Source of the DNA: Cladorhizidae sp. MBARI D1340-BT2
Taxonomy: Eukaryota > Porifera > Demospongiae > Poecilosclerida > Cladorhizidae
NCBI GenBank assembly: GCA_028752905.1
Contig: JAQNBH010000014.1
Coordinates: forward strand, 17,715,250 to 17,779,249
Length of the DNA: 64,000 bases
Reading direction: 5' to 3'
Part shown: piece after piece, positions 45,901-55,195 of the stretch
Layout: every line of letters begins with the position of its first letter
How positions within the stretch are numbered: the stretch's first letter is position 1
Program-made: the position numbers and the translations under genes
The notes under the pieces: model-generated
The model's input: only the letters and a program-made list of their open reading frames with translations
The model's database searches: none
Told to the model about the DNA's origin: nothing

Positions 45901-48900
45901 AAGCTTTGTCATGTTCTTTTGTCCATAAGAAATGAACATCCTTTCTGGTCAACTCCTTTCTGGTCAACTCACGTAACGGCTGTGATATGTCACTGAAGCA
46001 TGGTATAAATTTTGCACAATATGTTGCCATTCCTAGAAAACTTCGGATACCACTGGTTGATGTAGGAGGATTGGCATCATGAATTGCTTGTACTTTCTTA
46101 GGATCAGGTGAGATTCCTTTGTCCGAAAATACAAAACCAAAGAATGTCAACGAGTTCTTGCTGAATTCACACTTTGTCTTGTTGAAAGACAAACCGACTG
46201 ATGAGAATCTCTCAAAAACTGCCTGTAGAGCCTTGTCATGATCAGCTTGAGTTTTCCCAAATATTATAACATCATCACTGATGTTGATTGATCCTGGTAT
46301 GTCCCGAATCTGTTCATGGATGATGTTTTGAAACATCTCACTTGCTGAGTTTGTTCCAAAGTTCAGTCGAGCATAACGTCTTAAACCTTTGTGAGTCGTG
46401 AACGTTGTGATATATCTGCTCTCAGGTGATAAGGGTATTTGATGATATCCTTGTCTTAAATCAAGTTTTGTAAAAACTGTTGCTCCATTCAGGTTGTGAA
46501 TAAGATCATCAATTGTTGGACTAGGATGTCTCTCTCGGTTGATTGCCTTATTTGCTCTCCTCATGTCAACACATAAACGGACCTCGCCATTCTTTTTGGG
46601 TATAATGACTAAAGGTGAAACCCATGGAGTTGAACCTTCAACTTTCTCAATGATTCCTTGTTGTTCAAGGTTGATGAGCTCTTTTTCAACTTGTTTCCTC
46701 ATGTGAAAAGGAATTCTGCGTGTTGCTTGAGCCACAGGAGGTACATTTGTGTCAATGTGAAGTTTGACTTCTGTATTCTTGAGCTTGCCTATACCTTCAA
46801 ACAAATTGGGATATTTTTGTACCAGCCTGTCACATACTCTTGGACTATCCCAAACATGCTTAATCTTAACATGAACCAGACCAAGGTCACATGCTGTCTT
46901 GTAACTGAGTAGAGACCCGTGACTTCCTCGTAGTACATGAATTGTTGATAGCACTGTCTTTGTATCAACTTCAATGTTGGTGTCAAACTGTCCCACTACT
47001 GTAAGTTGGGAGTCTGCACCATACGCAAATATACGCTTTGTTGAAGGCTGTAACTCAAGATTCTTCGCTTGGTTTACTTTGGCAAATGTTTCCTCATCCA
47101 TGATGTCCGTGGATGCTCCTGTGTCTACAATCATGCAAACCGTGATGCTATTGATTTTCACATTTACTTTTGGTGCTGCCAAACGTGCAGTGTCACCCAA
47201 TGTGTACAGATATTCATCACTACTGCTACCACACTTTTGGTTGGACTCTGATGAAACGTGACAAATTTGCTTGTGCTTGTGTTTCGGTTGGGACTCATGT
47301 GTTTTGTATCGACCTTGTACTTCTTTTTGTTTTGAGAGACATACTTTGGCAAAATGATTACTTTTACCACACTTATTACAAGTTTGACCTTTTGCTGGAC
47401 ATGAGCCATTCTTATGGGGCCACAAAAATCCACACTTACGACATATACTCTGACCTTCTGGTTTTGTCCATGTTCGTGGCGACTGCCATTTTCTGGGTGG
47501 TCGCTTCTGCTGAATAACATTCACTGATTCTGCTGCTGAGTGTGCCTGTTCAATTCCTTTTGCTTGCTCTTCACTCGCTTCTTGCGCTCTTGCTTTAGCT
47601 AGTAGAGCCTCTAAGGATAGATCATCACGAAGTGCCACTCTTCTTAGATGTTTTGACTGACAATTCTGGATGATAGTGGACTTCAACTCTTTTCCCAGGT
47701 CAGTAAATTCACATGTGGAAGCTAGCTTTCTCAATCTGGTAACAAATTGATCCACAGTCTCTCCTGATTGTTGAACAGCTTTACGAAATTGGAAAATCTC
47801 GTAGGACACGTTTTTCTTGGGTGTGAAATAGTTGTCTAACTTTTCCATAGCTGTGGCAAAGTCATCTCCTGTATCTGGAATTGTGTCAAAAATTTCTTGG
47901 GTAGCCTGTCCTGCCTGATACAACAGGATTGCTTTCTTTTGCTTGTCATCACTTATGTTGAGCGCTGCTATATATATCTCGAAACGCCGCTTCCAACTTT
48001 TCCATCTCTGGCTTAGCGATGATGGATCACTCACGGGGTCAAAGGTTGCTAATGGTGACAAGTCAATTCTTCCCGCTACTGCCATGGTTCGTAATCCTCG
48101 TCGCCAGTTATACTGTTCAACTGTTAGTTACTGTTTATCTGGTTGTCTTTATATCCGTCTAGGCCAACTGATGGGACTAGATTTCTTGAGACCGTCGAAC
48201 CGTACTTAGTCGGGTAACACGAGTATATATAAAACTTCTCATTCTCTATCACGTGATATAATAATGTGTCACAATCAATACGTAATGATGATGTAATGTC
48301 TATGCATAATAATCAACGTGACTGATATAGTGTGTGTGATTAGTAATATAATACTTGATTATAATACTTGAACATTACAAACATTATCCCTGCATATATT
48401 TACAAGTAAAACATTCAAAATCCAAATGTCAATATGGTATTGGTCACTCCCACCACATGGTTTATTGGAGTTTGTAGACCTGTAGGGACAAGTTTGAGTA
48501 AGCTCCGCACTGATCAAATTACACTCTAGCTTGTGGTATCGACCCACTCACTTGTTATTCAGGCATAGAACTACTCTCTAGCCTGTAGCCATAGAGATAC
48601 TCTTTACTTGGTCATCCAGAAACAGCTAATCAGCCAAACTCTAGTTACTTCTGCTTGTAGAGGCTGAAATTAGTTGGCTATCGCACACAGTAATGCACTG
48701 CAGCTCAAGGACCATGTTCTGGTGTAGATTACTAGCCAACCCCAAACCACGGCGACCCTCACACGAGTACTATGATGTTACAACCAGCTGATGAAACTAA
48801 GATGGAGAAACACAAACAGGGCTAGCCAAGAGAAGCAAGACAAGAAAGACAATAGAGAGCGGAAGAGAAGGGAAAAAAAGGTAGGAGGATCAATGAACCT

Positions 48901-50526
48901 TGAACCATGGGAGGTAAGACTGTGGGGTATAAGTATTCCACAGTAGCAATGTGTACACATGATAAAAAATTGCAGATACTGTTTAGTCAAACCTTGCCCA
49001 GCTAATCCCACCCACATGTTACAGCTCTGGCATGCTGGACTGAGCTGACTAAAGGACTCCTCAGATATCATGACAGCTCTGGCATGCTGGACTGAGCTGA
49101 CTAAATGACTCCTCAGATATCATAACAGCTCTGGCATGCTGGACTGAGCTGACTAAAGGACTCCTCAGATATCATGACAGCTCTGGCATGCTGGACTGAG
49201 CTATCACAACACTAGTGTCAAGATTCAAGCAAAACACTATGTATGTTTTACAATGATTTTCTCTTTAATTTCCTCGCCTACTCGAAATTTTGTTGCAATG
49301 CCACTCACTGAGGCAAGTCGACTAAATTTTACGTCGTCCATTCACTAACACTTGCATGCTATATACTTAGTCTTTTTTTAAGTACAGTGACCTACAGTAG
49401 CTTAGAAGAAAGCTACGCAACCAGCGGTGGATCTTGGGAGAGAGTTGGGAGTCAGAAACTCACTTCAGTTACTTAATTGAGCTTTTTCTACATGCTTTAT
49501 TGGTTTGATTTATTGGTTATAATTACTCTTATTTTGATTTGAGGGTGGAGTTCAGATGCTAAGCTGGTAATTAGAAGCTGTCCTTGCAAGTATCGTATTG
49601 CCACTTACCAACTCCCTCAGTGGGACATTGTCTAAAGTGTTGCTGCATGTGAACTATGGTAAGGAGAAAGGGATGCAGGAGTAATACCTATCTTCAAAAC
49701 ACTATGCCTACATCTAGACAGACAGACACTCTCATACCTCAGCATAGTTCTAACTACCCAAGTTGATCTAGGTTTAACAATTTCTGGACACACAAAGTTC
49801 CACTAATAGTATATATATGGATGGGAGTGAGTGGAAAGTTCACGGTATATGGAAGTTGCATGTTATGCTTGCACCCTTCCCTCCTTCCATTAATCTCCTC
49901 CACTAACTCCATCTTAGTAAATTCTACCTCCATCCATGACTACCTGTTGTATAATAATGGGCTGAGAAGGTGCAGCTGCTGCATGTGCCACGGGATAGAT
50001 TGGATATTGTGCAGGAGTGTACTGTGGCTGTAGCACACCAGTGGCAGCTGACCTAGCATTGTAGGGAGGGGGAAGAAACGGGTGAGTTGGCGAAACAGGA
50101 GCAGATACCTGAAGACGAAAAGGTTGCGTGCGAAGTGCACGGAAAGAGGGATAAGTGTTTCATAAACCCAACCAGAATTACACTTACTGAACTGTGACTT
50201 ACCTGTTTGGCATCAGTCCTAGCAGCAACTGGTGTTACTGGGTTGCTAGAGCACATCAAAGCTGCATTTTTAGAAACTTCAGCATGAATGCCGGTTACAC
50301 TGTCATGACGCTGCTCCAGTTTTTCAAGGCACTCAGAAGCACAGTCATCTTGTGGCAGCACATTTGCTTCTTCTGTCTGAAGAGGCCCTTCTGTTGACGC
50401 ATCCTGGTGACTTCTCAGAGATGGAGGAGGAGGAGGATAGAACATGGAGCAGCTCGTGTTCTTCAAGTCTCTGTTATTAAGTGGTATCTGGTAAGCCATG
50501 TCTTGAGGTGTGATGGATGTGCTCAT
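42748..50526 (-). CDS. CD225/dispanin-family protein, four exons, possibly frameshifted at the end
   Basis: The coding parts are 50526-50203 (108 codons), 50108-49944 (55), 43557-43384 (58) and 42943 onward, all phase 0 with GT/AG junctions. The first two exons give a Pro/Ala-rich N-terminus (QPQYTPAQYPIYPVAHAAAA), longer than in the gene at 25974-39092. Exon 3 has the first membrane segment with the CD225 motif FCNPSLFIFAIPANIASLI. Exon 4 has DGDREAYPWARQIS but then loses its hydrophobic segment to another frame. A 4.7-kb LTR retrotransposon sits in intron 3. The gene is either a pseudogene, a variant without the second membrane segment, or carries a sequence error. An upstream in-frame ATG at 50598 is an alternative start. 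Confidence 0.65.
42944..43383. other. CD225 gene intron
   Basis: This is the intron between exons 3 and 4 of the second CD225 gene. A/T-rich, no further feature. Confidence 0.6.
43384..43557 (-). CDS. CD225 gene exon 3 (first membrane segment)
   Basis: 174 bp between acceptor TTTTGATCAG and donor ATT-GTAAGT. It encodes QTCNPASQENTIGGRSGRYG, then NYNWIYLSVSIMLLILSFCN, then PSLFIFAIPANIASLI. The aromatic residues before the segment, the FCNP motif and the small-residue turn (AIPANIAS) are the core of the CD225 domain. Confidence 0.85.
43597..43653. repeat. 14-bp inverted repeat related to the ribozyme-bearing element
   Basis: CTCAATAATCAACT (43597-43610) and AGTTGATTATTGAG (43636-43649) are perfect inverted copies. 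The longer CCTTCTCAATAATCAACT also occurs at 30539-30556, right beside the hammerhead motif. This may be the remnant end of the same retroelement family. Confidence 0.6.
43691..43695. repeat. Target-site duplication of LTR element, left (AACAT)
   Basis: AACAT precedes the left LTR and is repeated after the right LTR at 48380-48384. Confidence 0.75.
43696..43949 (-). repeat. 3' LTR (254 bp)
   Basis: On the - strand it starts TGTAATGTTCAAG after the polypurine tract and ends ...AACAGTATA. It is nearly identical to 48109-48379, lacking a TATA and a 13-bp duplicate (ATTATAATACTTG) found there. Confidence 0.88.
43950..43963 (-). other. Polypurine tract
   Basis: AAAAAAAGGAGAGA on the - strand lies directly before the 3' LTR. 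It primes plus-strand DNA synthesis in LTR retroelements. Confidence 0.75.
44004..45420 (-). pseudogene. Ty3-type integrase region, split by frameshifts
   Basis: Read on the - strand: a region following RNase H (MAEDYVNFLSAHAVPKAMTL), then the HHCC zinc finger (HEGHQGIVKTKKLLREKVWF ... C-x-x-C). The catalytic core has VDFCGPFPTGEYLLVTIDAY, TDNGPPFFGNEFKAYMEDNG and WPQANSE, giving the D, D and E residues. A C-terminal part (MLNYRATPHCTTGVSPSELL, FNRKIKTKLP) follows. Frame changes occur near 45420, 45030 and 44660, so three joined frames cannot make one protein as sequenced. The last frame stops at 44004, shortly before the polypurine tract. Confidence 0.8.
45332..48085 (-). CDS. Ty3-type gag-protease-RT-RNase H polyprotein, 917 aa
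   Basis: The long frame starts at ATG 48085, about 20 bp inside the 5' LTR. Gag occupies about 1-290 with a CCHC knuckle CNKCGKSNHFAKVC (about 236-249). Aspartic protease has VDTGAS at about 320-325. RT shows RLCVDMRRANKAINRERHPS, KLDLRQGYHQIPL and the active-site NISDDVIIFG, where YxDD is replaced by SDD-type sequence. RNase H begins ELITDASPVGLSAILFQ and has YTDCKPVE. The frame drifts into an unrelated tail after NPSDYLSRH, where the integrase continues in another frame from about 45420. Single-frame gag-pol fusion is common in small Ty3-type elements. Confidence 0.88.
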   Translation of the reverse strand: MAVAGRIDLSPLATFDPVSDPSSLSQRWKSWKRRFEIYIAALNISDDKQKKAILLYQAGQATQEIFDTIPDTGDDFATAMEKLDNYFTPKKNVSYEIFQFRKAVQQSGETVDQFVTRLRKLASTCEFTDLGKELKSTIIQNCQSKHLRRVALRDDLSLEALLAKARAQEASEEQAKGIEQAHSAAESVNVIQQKRPPRKWQSPRTWTKPEGQSICRKCGFLWPHKNGSCPAKGQTCNKCGKSNHFAKVCLSKQKEVQGRYKTHESQPKHKHKQICHVSSESNQKCGSSSDEYLYTLGDTARLAAPKVNVKINSITVCMIVDTGASTDIMDEETFAKVNQAKNLELQPSTKRIFAYGADSQLTVVGQFDTNIEVDTKTVLSTIHVLRGSHGSLLSYKTACDLGLVHVKIKHVWDSPRVCDRLVQKYPNLFEGIGKLKNTEVKLHIDTNVPPVAQATRRIPFHMRKQVEKELINLEQQGIIEKVEGSTPWVSPLVIIPKKNGEVRLCVDMRRANKAINRERHPSPTIDDLIHNLNGATVFTKLDLRQGYHQIPLSPESRYITTFTTHKGLRRYARLNFGTNSASEMFQNIIHEQIRDIPGSINISDDVIIFGKTQADHDKALQAVFERFSSVGLSFNKTKCEFSKNSLTFFGFVFSDKGISPDPKKVQAIHDANPPTSTSGIRSFLGMATYCAKFIPCFSDISQPLRELTRKELTRKDVHFLWTKEHDKAFQKIKLLLASDTIMAYFDQQKETELITDASPVGLSAILFQKSQGENDRRVIAYASRALSDVESRYSQTEKEALAIVWAIEKFHLYLYGGHFTLYTDCKPVELIYGNPKSKPPARIERWNLRLQGYDFSIVHTKGNQNPSDYLSRHTNSEDKLRGTKETRNHGGGLCQFLICSRSTKGYDVVRDSRSNHS
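48091..48107 (-). other. Primer-binding site
   Basis: CTGGCGACGAGGATTAC on the - strand lies two bases inside the 5' LTR, where a tRNA would prime reverse transcription. The tRNA is not identified. Confidence 0.6.
48109..48379 (-). repeat. 5' LTR (271 bp)
   Basis: This is the same sequence as 43696-43949 with two short insertions. It should carry the element's promoter; a TATATATAAAA stretch (seen as GTATATATAAAACT on the + strand) differs between the LTRs. Confidence 0.88.
48380..48384. repeat. Target-site duplication of LTR element, right (AACAT)
   Basis: This is the copy of 43691-43695. Confidence 0.75.
48385..49019. other. CD225 gene intron, unassigned
   Basis: This is intronic sequence to the right of the LTR element. 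Nothing recognisable. Confidence 0.5.
49016..49203. repeat. 52-bp tandem repeat
   Basis: About 3.6 copies of a 52-bp unit starting ACAGCTCTGGCATGCTGGAC, nearly identical to each other. Confidence 0.93.
49204..49943. other. CD225 gene intron, nothing recognised
   Basis: No repeats or coding features supported between the 52-bp repeat and the upstream exon. Confidence 0.5.
49944..50108 (-). CDS. CD225 gene exon 2 (Pro/Ala-rich)
   Basis: 165 bp, phase 0, between acceptor TTCGTCTTCAG and donor CAACAG-GTAGTC. It encodes VSAPVSPTHPFLPPPYNARS, then ATGVLQPQYTPAQYPIYPVA and a Pro/Ala tail. Such Pro/Tyr/Ala-rich stretches precede the membrane segments in proline-rich CD225 proteins. Confidence 0.75.
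50203..50526 (-). CDS. CD225 gene N-terminal exon
   Basis: It starts MSTSITPQDMAYQIPLNNRD, contains YPPPPPSLRSH, and ends ...ARTDAKQ at GTAAGT, phase 0 with the next exon. The ATG at 50526 is chosen; an in-frame ATG at 50598 would add 24 residues. The stretch is Ser/Pro/Glu-rich with no domain recognised, so its place in the gene rests on phase, strand and spacing. Confidence 0.55.
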
Positions 50527-50910
50527 TTCCCAGCCTTGTATAGCAGATAAATTTGGACCTGTTCTATGTCCAATTTCACCAATTCCTGTTGACAGCATGA
50601 TTCAGTTTTTGATGTAGGACAACAATTCTTGGATGTTCTTTGGTCTGATAATGATGTCTCTGGTGTGCTTGTCTGCAGAGGTTCTTCCTTCTCCATGGTG
50701 GTTTCTTCTGTTTTAATATGAAAAGCATTCAACTTCAGTGCTGCTTCTTGACACAGCTTCTTCATGGGGATATATATCACCTTTGAGAAAAATTAGTAGC
50801 GCACTAGCTGGAGAGCTAGATAGAAATTATACAGCTCTTACTTTTAGAGTATCCAGTAGCCATTCTTTGTTGTAGTTAAAATCACGAAGCCTTGCAGAGA
50901 AATGAGTTAC
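50523..50910 (-). CDS. Two possible coding exons, unrecognised
   Basis: 50910-50842 reads VTHFSARLRDFNYNKEWLLD then TLK between acceptor TTATTATAG and donor GTAAGA. 50780 onward reads VIYIPMKKLCQEAALKLNAF and a Glu/Thr/Ser-rich stretch to a stop at 50523. Both are phase 0 and joinable. They could be 5' exons of the CD225 gene (the frame changes just before its ATG), or a separate small gene. No homologue is recognised. An upstream exon would overlap the + strand exon at 50941-51216. Confidence 0.35.
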
Positions 50911-50940
50911 CTATAATAATATATTAATATTCCGCGTAGG

Positions 50941-52428
50941 CTCTTTTGCGAAGATGAACTGGACATTTGCGAGTACGTCACGGAATGGCCGCGACCTGAA
51001 ACTGTTACTTTATCTGATGAAGAACAGGCAACACCAGAACCGAAGAGATGCAGATTCCATAGGGAAAAGGATGATGGAGAAAAGTCTAACTCTTTCCTTA
51101 TATGTTCCCCATCCTCTGTCAAGGCAAGCATCCTCCTGGCAAAATGGTGGAAACAGAGGACGCATCCAGTTAGCAACGTCCAACAACCCCAGCACAATTT
51201 TATTTCATGTCTCCAGGTAGGAAAGTCCTTATTGGCTCTTATCCTTGAAATCAGCATGCCCTCCCAATGGAACAGAATTCCAACCCTACAAAAATTTAAT
51301 TTTTCACCCATTTTCTAGGTTACCGGAAGCCAAGGAGTTCATTCAATCACGCATATCATATCTGTCCAGTTTGTCTCCCTCTTCCTCTGTCAATTTTTCA
51401 TTGGCTACTTGTCACCACTTGCTGGGCAATGACCTCGAGAATACCATGGCAGCCATCAAGTTTGCACATCTAGCAAGGTCAAAACATCCCAAGGATAAGG
51501 AGGAGCAAGAGAAAGATGACGAGGAGGAGAAAGACTTGGAATGGTTGATAGAACTCTTGGATCGACAGAGGTCAGTGGAGGAGGCGAAGAAAAGAGGCAG
51601 AAAGGAACTGGAGAAGTGGCCGCTAGTAGAATTGGAAATGCCTCAGTATACTCAAGTCAGTAAACTACTGCTGTTATTATTTAGCTTGAGAAGAGTGACT
51701 GTTATGCCCATCATGGGTAAACTTGAAGTGGTGTTCTGCCCCTGGTTAGTTAGGCATATAGAGCTGGTCATGTATAAAAAGTTTCAAATGTAGTGATCTC
51801 ACAAATTTGTGAGAGTTGGGTCCCAGAATTTGGGTACATGTTACTTTAGTATGCACCTGCAATTTTACCTGCAATTTTAACTGCAATTTTAATGTCAAAG
51901 CGAACAGACCATTTTATATATAAATATTTAACAGGTGTATATATAGCTCAAGTAGGGACACACCTTTTCCCCCTATTCCTTTTTAAGGCTGATTCAAATG
52001 CTAGAGCATTTATGTAATTAAAAAATTTGCATTTGTGTATCATTTCATATATCCACTCACCAACCACTCCCCCATTCTTTAAGTATATATGTAGCTACTG
52101 TCTAGATGAAACTTCCCCATAAGCTGAAATGCTTTACACATGCAACGATGCCACAACTAAGAAATGCTTCTTTCTTAATTTGCCACATTTACTAACGTGT
52201 GTGCTACATGACAAGAATATGAATTAATGTTGCTATGCTGAAAGTTATGCAAGTTGACTGAGATGTACAATTATGCAAAATGGTCTTTAGGTTGAAAGGC
52301 GATCATGTTCGGATCTCGGTTGCAAGGAATTTCATGATAGATACGTGCTGACCCACACTCCAGTGGTCATCACTGATCTAGTGCAGCTAATGACTGCAAT
52401 GGCATGGACACTTAGCTATGTGAAGAGA
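50941..52428 (+). CDS. JmjC-domain protein, N-terminal exons (partial)
   Basis: Three exons are supported in part. 51319-51655 encodes a helical region (LPEAKEFIQSRISYLSSLSP, later KDLEWLIELLDRQRSVEEAK) with an acidic Glu/Lys run. 52291-52428 encodes VERRSCSDLGCKEFHDRYVL then THTPVVITDLV and AWTLSYVKR, the opening strand and helix pattern of JmjC hydroxylases (EF..RY...PVVIT.L...W). The phase matches (GTCAGT donor to TTTAG acceptor). The first exon (50941-51216) is open in two frames: one acidic frame without ATG and one starting MNWTFASTSRNG, which fits the splice phase. JmjC proteins are Fe(II)/2-oxoglutarate oxygenases, but the HxD...H catalytic exons are not in view. They may lie beyond the 46-bp array. 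Confidence 0.5.
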
Positions 52429-52887
52429 GTAAGTCAGCCTACAGTAACATCCATGAACACTCGTGACCAATGAATACTCGTGACCAATGAATGTGCATGG
52501 GCTTCACTTCCTTGAACTATATGTATATATATAGTCACTCAGGTGGGAGAGGGATTACAGTGTAGTCCAGTAGAATATGGTATGGGTGGTTTACCAGTCC
52601 TTTTGACTATAGCATATATATATGAGGACGGGTTCATGCAATTTGTATCCAAAAAATAAATAGTCCTCATTTTACCTAGACATATATATGGTTTGTTTGC
52701 CACCCCTTGTCAGAATAAAGCAGCCCCACTTGCGGTCGGAAAGATCGCGATCACGACTTGTGCCTCCCTTCATGGATTACTTGGTATTGGTTATGAGGGC
52801 AGGATCATTTATATCCGAAATATGTTATATAGGTAGCCTTTATTTTATTTTGGGGGGGGGGGGGGGGGGGGGGGGTGAATGCAGCTC
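52429..52887. other. Intron or intergenic sequence ending in a long G homopolymer
   Basis: TATA-rich stretches occur near 52516-52530 and 52610-52630. A G tract of about 24 bases at 52852-52875 directly borders the 46-bp array. No exon found. Confidence 0.55.
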
Positions 52888-53499
52888 ATGGAAGAACCTT
52901 CGCACTTAACTGCCAAGATTCAAGGAGAAGCACATGGAAGAACCTTCACTTTTAACTGCCCAGCATCAAGGAGCAGCACATGGAAAAACCTTCATTCTTA
53001 ACCACCCAGCATCAAGGAGCAGCACATAGTAGAATCTTCATTCTTAACCGCCCAGCATCAAGGAGTAGGACATGGAAGAAACTTAACACTTAACCACTCA
53101 GCATCAAGGAGCAGCACATGGAAGAACCTTCACGCTTAACTGCCCAGAATCAAAGAGTAGCACATAGAACCTTCACTCTTAACCGCCCAGCATCAAGGAG
53201 TAGACATGGAATAACCGTCACACTTAACCACCCAGCATCAAAGAGTAGCACAGGGAAGAACCTTTACTCTTAACCGCCTAGCATCAAGTAGCAGCACAAC
53301 GCAGAACCTTCACACTTAACCGCCCAGCATCAACAAGTAGCACATGGAAGAACCTTCACAATTAACCGACCCAGCATCAAGGAGCAGCACATGGAATAAA
53401 CTTCACTCATAACCGCCCAGCATCAAGGAGCAGCACATGGACATTCACACTTAACCGCCCAGCATCAAAGGGCAGCACATAGAAGAACCTTTATTCTTT

Positions 53500-54290
53500 A
53501 TGCTGGGAGGTTAAGAGTGAAGGTTATTCCATCTGCTTATTCCATCTTCTGCTCCTTGATGCTGGGAAGTTAAGAATTAAGGTTCTTCCATGTGCTACTC
53601 CTTGATACTGGGCGGTTAAGAGTGAAGGTTCTCCCATGTGCTACTCCGTGATGCTGGTCGGTTAAGAGTGAAGGTTCTTCCATGTACTGCTCTTTGATTC
53701 TGGGTAGTTAAGAGTAAAGAAAGTTAAAAGTGAAGGTTATTCCCATGTGCTGCTGGGCAGTTAAACGAGAAGGTTCTTCACTGTGCTGCTCTTTTATGCT
53801 GGGCGGTTAAGAGTTAAGGTTATTCCATCTGCTGCTCCTTGATGCTGGGCAGGTAAGAATAAAGCTTCTTCCATGTGCTGTTCCTTGATTCTGGGTGGTT
53901 AAGAGTGAAGGTTCTTCCATGTGCTACTCCTTGATGCTGGGCGGTTAAGAGTGAAGGTTTTTCCATGTTCTACTCCTTGATGCTGGGTAGTTAAGAGTAA
54001 AGAAAGTTAAAAGTGAAGGTTCTTCCATGTGCTGCTCCTTCATGCTGGGCGGTTAAGAGTGAAGGTTCTTCCATGTGCTGCTCCTTGATGCTGGGCAGTA
54101 AGACTGAAGGTTCTGCAATGTCTGCTCTTTGATGCTGTGCAATTAAAAGTGAAGGTTTTTCCATTTGCTATTCCTTGATGCTGGGTATATAGTTAAGAGT
54201 AAAGAAAGTTAAAAGTGAAAGTTCTTCCATGTGCTGCTCTGTGATGCTGGGCGGTTAAGAGTGAAGGTTCTTCCATGTGCTGCTCCTGAA
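53500..54290. repeat. Inverted block within the 46-bp array
   Basis: Here the monomers run as the reverse complement (GCTGGGCGGTTAAGAGTGAA, GGTTCTTCCATGTGCTGCTC). Orientation switches near 53500 and returns to the original near 54290. Three units have an extra AGTAAAGAAAGTTAAAAGTG segment, a block-specific variant. Confidence 0.9.
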
Positions 54291-54302
54291 TAACCTTCAC
54301 TC

Positions 54303-55195
54303 TTAACCCTCTCACCGCTGACTTTCCTGGACATTTTTTCTGAACTATACCAGCTACCCCAAAAAATCATTATAAAATCTGCAATCCATTTATATCATTT
54401 GCAATTTTGTCATGTGATAGTAACATTATTTATAAACAATGTGGTCTCATCAGTTAACCACATTACTAACCACAAAATATGAATATTATTATACAAAATT
54501 CTCTTCAATATCTAACATTTAATCAACAAAAAATGTTTATAATATATTTACTAACATTTAGTTAGGAATTAGTCATAATAATTGAGGCATATTGCTGTGG
54601 GTTTTTGACCAAATTTGCTCATATGATTCTATAGCCTAGTATACAATGGTTTACTATAAATATTTATGTTATTGAAATTCAGCTATTTGAGAAAGAACAT
54701 TTAAATACAAATATGTAGATACTTTAACAAACCTGAGAAGGCTTCCTGATCCATTTCATCATCACTAGAGAGCTGGTAATAGCAAAAGGAAGAATCCTGA
54801 GGATCTAAAGTAGGGTCGACTATAGCGGCTAAAGAATGCACTGCTGCACGATCAGAACTTGCATTTCCAAGGTAGCCACATATTTCTTCACCTTCTTCTT
54901 CCTGTGACTCATCCTCAGAGAGAGCAAAATCCTCGCTAGAAACCAGGGAAAGTACTTTTTCAAGCGTTAAAAATCCACCTATTTTTAGGTCGTCTAAACC
55001 GTGAACCGTCGGTAGTTGCACGTACTTTTCGCTAACTAATCGGGCGTTTCCGTATGTAATTTTTGGACACCATATAGAGCAAGAGTTGCTCTTGCCGGTG
55101 GTATGCAAATTAGGCCTATAGATGGAGCGATCGATTTATTAGCGATTTTTAAAGTCCATTACGCCATATGGCGCTTACAGCGGTGAGAGGGTTAA
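54303..55195 (-). mobile_element. piggyBac element, internally deleted, in the 46-bp array
   Basis: TTAA lies at both ends (54303-54306, 55192-55195). The 14-bp terminal repeats CCCTCTCACCGCTG and CAGCGGTGAGAGGG are perfect inverses. The flanks are monomer sequence (CACTC before, CCGTCCAGCAT after), so it landed in the TTAA of a monomer. It keeps only the transposase N-terminal exon on the - strand. Confidence 0.9.
54701..55108 (-). pseudogene. piggyBac transposase N-terminal exon (135 codons)
   Basis: The acidic region GGFLTLEKVLSLVSSEDFAL then SEDESQEEEGEEICGYLGNA matches the N-termini of the other piggyBac copies in the window. A possible donor (TTCTCAG-GTTTGT) precedes the stop. The rest of the transposase is absent, so it cannot be functional as a transposase. 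Homologous numbering probably starts near GFLTLEK; the preceding 45 residues may be read-through. Confidence 0.65.

Larger units (their letters stand above)
43696..48379 (-). mobile_element. Ty3-type LTR retrotransposon, full-length
   Basis: The 4,684-bp element lies on the - strand and is flanked by the 5-bp duplication AACAT. The two LTRs differ mainly by two short insertions (4 and 13 bp). A primer-binding site and polypurine tract sit at the expected places. Domain order is gag, protease, RT, RNase H, integrase, the usual Ty3 order and unlike the element at 39853-41880. It lies in intron 3 of the second CD225 gene, in the same orientation as the gene. Frameshifts in pol suggest it is no longer autonomous, or that the assembly has indel errors. 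Confidence 0.9.

Noticed and set aside
46658..48209. + strand frames of 84-115 codons
   Set aside because: They are antisense shadows of the gag-pol frame.
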